NCBI GenBank assembly: GCA_002391565.1
Contig: DGFH01000228.1
Coordinates: 837 to 7,559, forward strand
Source: Anaerolineales bacterium UBA3905
GTDB taxonomy: Bacteria > Chloroflexota > Anaerolineae > Caldilineales > Caldilineaceae
Length of the DNA stretch: 6,723 bases
Reading direction: 5' to 3'
Below the pieces are notes generated by a model. It saw nothing but the letters and a program-made list of their open reading frames with translations. It did not search any database and was not told where the DNA came from. Of this stretch, positions 4,782 to 6,723 are shown in pieces. A program made the translations under genes and the position numbers. The stretch's first letter is position 1. Each line of letters starts with the position of its first letter.

Positions 4782-6656
4782 CTCTTCCTGTACAAACTGC
4801 GCCCACACACCTTCCATGCCGTCATCGGTGACGCCGTAGAAGATGCGGAGGGCGTCGCCTTCGCGCAGCGCCAGGTCGTAACGTGGCTTGCCAGCGCGAC
4901 GCTCGACGCGCACGAAGCCGGCGTTTTCCCGCCACTGAATTTTGGCTGGATCGACCGGGCTATCCTCCGCTTGTTGGATGGCGTAGCTCCACAGCTTGCG
5001 GGCGCCCTTGCGCGTCACGTTTTTGATGATGTGACCGTTGCGCAGGTCGCGGATGGTGTAGAAGCGGTGGCCGTTGCGCTCCTCACTGTCGATGATTTCT
5101 ACGCCGACTTGCGGCAGATAGAAGGTTGTATCGGTCGGCGGCGGGACAGGTTCGACTTCAGCGGCGACGGTGGGCGCCGGCGTTGCTGTTTTGGCGGCGT
5201 TGGGTCTGGGCGCCTTGCCATTGCGTTGCGCGCCCTGCTGCCGTCCGCTGGTGCGCTCGGCGGGTCTGGCTGGCGTCTCCTTGACGGGCGGCGGCGTCGG
5301 TTCGTCCTGTTCCGCCTCGAAGCCCAATGCTTCGCGCACCAGCGCCACGATCTCATCACGCACGGCCAGGTTGGTCTCCGCCTCATCGCGCACGTAGAAC
5401 TTGTTGCCGTCGAGCGCATAGGGAATATCTAACCCTTTGGGCGTCTGCACGCGCAGCACTTTGGCGTTTTGACTGGTCACAACGTCGATCTTGACTTCGA
5501 GTTGCGGCGTCATACGTTCCTGGATTGCCCTACGAATCTCCTGTTCCACCTGCTCTGGTGCAGTCAGCCCGCGTAGCTTGCCTTTGCCCGCTTTGGCGCC
5601 GACATAGACGACGCCGCCCGCCGTGTTGGCAAAGGCGCAGATGTCAGCCAGGATGGCGTCGAACTTGCCGCCGCGCTGGGCGATCGAGTCGTGAAAGCTC
5701 TGCATCAGCGTCGGCCCTTCCTCACGCACCACATCCAGCGCGTCGAAGGGTTTGTCTGCAGGTTGCGCCGGGCGCACACGGTCGAATTGCTTCGACCGCA
5801 ACAGTGCAACCAGCGCCTCGAAGCTCGGCTCATCCAGCAACAGTTCAGTGGCGCGTTCGCCGATGCCCAGGCGTTTCGGATTCTTGGGATCCGTTGTCAG
5901 CCGGTGTGCATCGCTGCCCTGCAGACAGTGCATCCGTCGCGGATACTCCGACTTGCTGCCGTTGAAGAAGCGCGCGGTTGAGCGCCCCGGTCGATCCAGG
6001 TCGGTGACTTCGAGCGCGTCCAGATTGGGGTCTTGGGTGTAGGCAATTTTGGTCTGGCCGCCAAATGGGAAATTGCGCATGGCGACGCCGTGCGTGCTGT
6101 TGGCATGGGCGGCAATGACAAGACCACCCGCTTCGTGGATCATGCGGTACGCCGTGATCACGTCGGTGGTGGCGCCGGTCTCGGTGCTGCCTTCGTCTAG
6201 CTTGGCGGCGGGAACTTTCATCGCCAGCAAAATGTGTTCCAACTGGCGCACTGAGGTTTCGGGTGGAAAGATGGCGAGAATATGGAACCCAAAGGTGGCT
6301 GTAAATTCAAATCCGGGCAAAACCACCACCTGATTCCCCAACGAGCGCCATTCTTGCAATCGCTGCTGTTCCTCAGCAGTCAAACGTCCCTGCGCCTCTA
6401 GCTGCGTCAACCAGTCCAGCTCACGGCGAATTGCCCCAATGCCCGCCACCGTGTTGTGATCCGTGATGGCGACGATCTCCAATCCCTGTTCCACGACCTT
6501 GCGCAACCACGCCAGATAGGTGACGCCCGGCTCCTCGTAATCGCGTGACGCCGGCGTGTGCAGGTGGAGATCAGCCTTGTACCACTTGCGTTGTGGCTTG
6601 ACGCGGCTGGGCGGCGGCGGGTGATTGCCACTATTCGCTTTTTTTCTGCGACTCAC
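4779..6656 (-). CDS. PHP-domain phosphoesterase fused to a Schlafen-type AlbA_2 domain and a C-terminal module
   Basis: A 625-residue soluble protein in three parts. Residues 26-300 form a PHP domain with an apparently complete metal site: D29-L-H31-L-H33 (DLHLHTPAS), D66-H67-N68, E117 with H125 in GFEFTATFGFH, H184 in AAHANST, and D249/H251 in GSDAH. PHP enzymes hydrolyse phosphoesters with two or three metals. A helical insert lies at 80-108. Residues 312-440 resemble the Schlafen/AlbA_2 domain: DAILADICAFANTAGGVVYVG (333-353) and NKFYVRDEAETNLAV (418-432). The acidic E-F-K stretch usual at its start is replaced by LMQSFHD, so this part may bind nucleic acid or nucleotide rather than cut. 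A Pro/Ala-rich linker (446-510) leads to an unrecognised domain (511-625; EERNGHRFYTIRDLRNGHI). The start is GTG with GGGGAGG 12 nt upstream; a TGA in frame at 6680-6678 limits alternatives. Substrate is unknown; a nucleic-acid processing or defence role is inference. Confidence 0.85.
   Translation of the reverse strand: MSRRKKANSGNHPPPPSRVKPQRKWYKADLHLHTPASRDYEEPGVTYLAWLRKVVEQGLEIVAITDHNTVAGIGAIRRELDWLTQLEAQGRLTAEEQQRLQEWRSLGNQVVVLPGFEFTATFGFHILAIFPPETSVRQLEHILLAMKVPAAKLDEGSTETGATTDVITAYRMIHEAGGLVIAAHANSTHGVAMRNFPFGGQTKIAYTQDPNLDALEVTDLDRPGRSTARFFNGSKSEYPRRMHCLQGSDAHRLTTDPKNPKRLGIGERATELLLDEPSFEALVALLRSKQFDRVRPAQPADKPFDALDVVREEGPTLMQSFHDSIAQRGGKFDAILADICAFANTAGGVVYVGAKAGKGKLRGLTAPEQVEQEIRRAIQERMTPQLEVKIDVVTSQNAKVLRVQTPKGLDIPYALDGNKFYVRDEAETNLAVRDEIVALVREALGFEAEQDEPTPPPVKETPARPAERTSGRQQGAQRNGKAPRPNAAKTATPAPTVAAEVEPVPPPTDTTFYLPQVGVEIIDSEERNGHRFYTIRDLRNGHIIKNVTRKGARKLWSYAIQQAEDSPVDPAKIQWRENAGFVRVERRAGKPRYDLALREGDALRIFYGVTDDGMEGVWAQFVQEE
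5127..5321 (-). other. Low-complexity Pro/Ala linker inside the PHP gene
   Basis: This segment codes for residues about 446-510, rich in Pro, Ala, Thr, Lys and Glu (EPTPPPVKETPARPAERTSG and onward to AAEVEPVPPP). It separates the AlbA_2 domain from the C-terminal module and is predicted to be disordered. Such linkers mark independently folding domains and support reading the last 115 residues as a separate module. Confidence 0.7.
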
Positions 6657-6723
6657 AGAATATACCGACCTCCCCGGTCAAATTGTTCACCAACAAAAAC
6701 AATTTAGATGTTTGAATTCCAAT
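6657..6723 (-). promoter_or_regulatory. AT-rich leader of the PHP gene with operator-like inverted repeat
   Basis: AAATTGTT (6680-6687) and AACAATTT (6698-6705) are perfect reverse complements separated by 10 nt, a spacing of arms (centres 18 bp apart) common for dimeric regulators. GGGGAGG on the minus strand (6675-6669) is the ribosome-binding site, 12 nt before the GTG start. TTGACC overlaps the proximal arm, but no -10 at proper distance is seen. The promoter probably lies at or beyond the right edge. The sharp drop in GC content compared with the genes agrees with a regulatory region. Confidence 0.5.

Noticed and set aside
6639..6645. Programmed slippage at the seven-base A-run near the start of the PHP gene
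   Set aside because: The frame is intact through AGA AAA AAA GCG and the downstream protein is full length; one homopolymer of seven is not enough to claim frameshifting.

Overview
The window is GC-rich and gene-dense. It carries four complete minus-strand genes, one complete plus-strand gene, and a minus-strand gene cut by the left edge. The protein repertoire suggests an environmental bacterium of the Chloroflexota, perhaps the Caldilinea/Anaerolinea side. That set is an 8-oxoguanine deaminase, a TlyA rRNA methylase, a decaprenyl-phosphate phosphoribosyltransferase-like UbiA protein and a PHP protein with a Schlafen AlbA_2 domain. The taxon is an inference from general style, not from a marker gene.

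Layout from left to right. Positions 1-378 hold the N-terminal part of an unrecognised minus-strand protein. Positions 379-774 hold no gene. This gap contains a perfect 14-bp inverted repeat just upstream of the partial gene. It also contains a four-copy palindromic cluster (568-646) that ends, on the minus strand, in a T-run and may be the terminator of the neighbouring operon. Positions 775-2175 encode 8-oxoguanine deaminase, and 2172-2612 a small DinB-fold protein whose stop codon overlaps the deaminase start (ATGA). These two are very probably co-transcribed from a promoter in the 202-bp gap at 2613-2814, which also holds CTTTGCG repeats. Positions 2815-3636 encode TlyA. A divergent intergenic region with inverted repeats (3637-3785) separates tlyA from the plus-strand membrane prenyltransferase at 3786-4703. 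That gene converges on a minus-strand PHP/AlbA_2 gene (4779-6656). The 75-bp convergent gap consists largely of 7-nt A/G-rich tandem repeats in opposite orientation, with both stop codons inside the repeats. The right end (6657-6723) is the AT-rich leader of the PHP gene and has an operator-like inverted repeat.

How the genes work together: only the dinB-like/deaminase pair shows clear coupling. The deaminase would turn 8-oxoguanine into urate, a guanine-oxidation clean-up or salvage step. TlyA (ribosome 2'-O-methylation), the UbiA-family enzyme (polyprenyl-phosphate sugar donor synthesis) and the PHP/AlbA_2 protein look like independent units. The least described items are the PHP-AlbA_2 fusion with its extra C-terminal domain, the four-arm palindrome cluster, and the stop-codon-embedded heptamer repeats. 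No complete novel multi-gene system is visible in this window.
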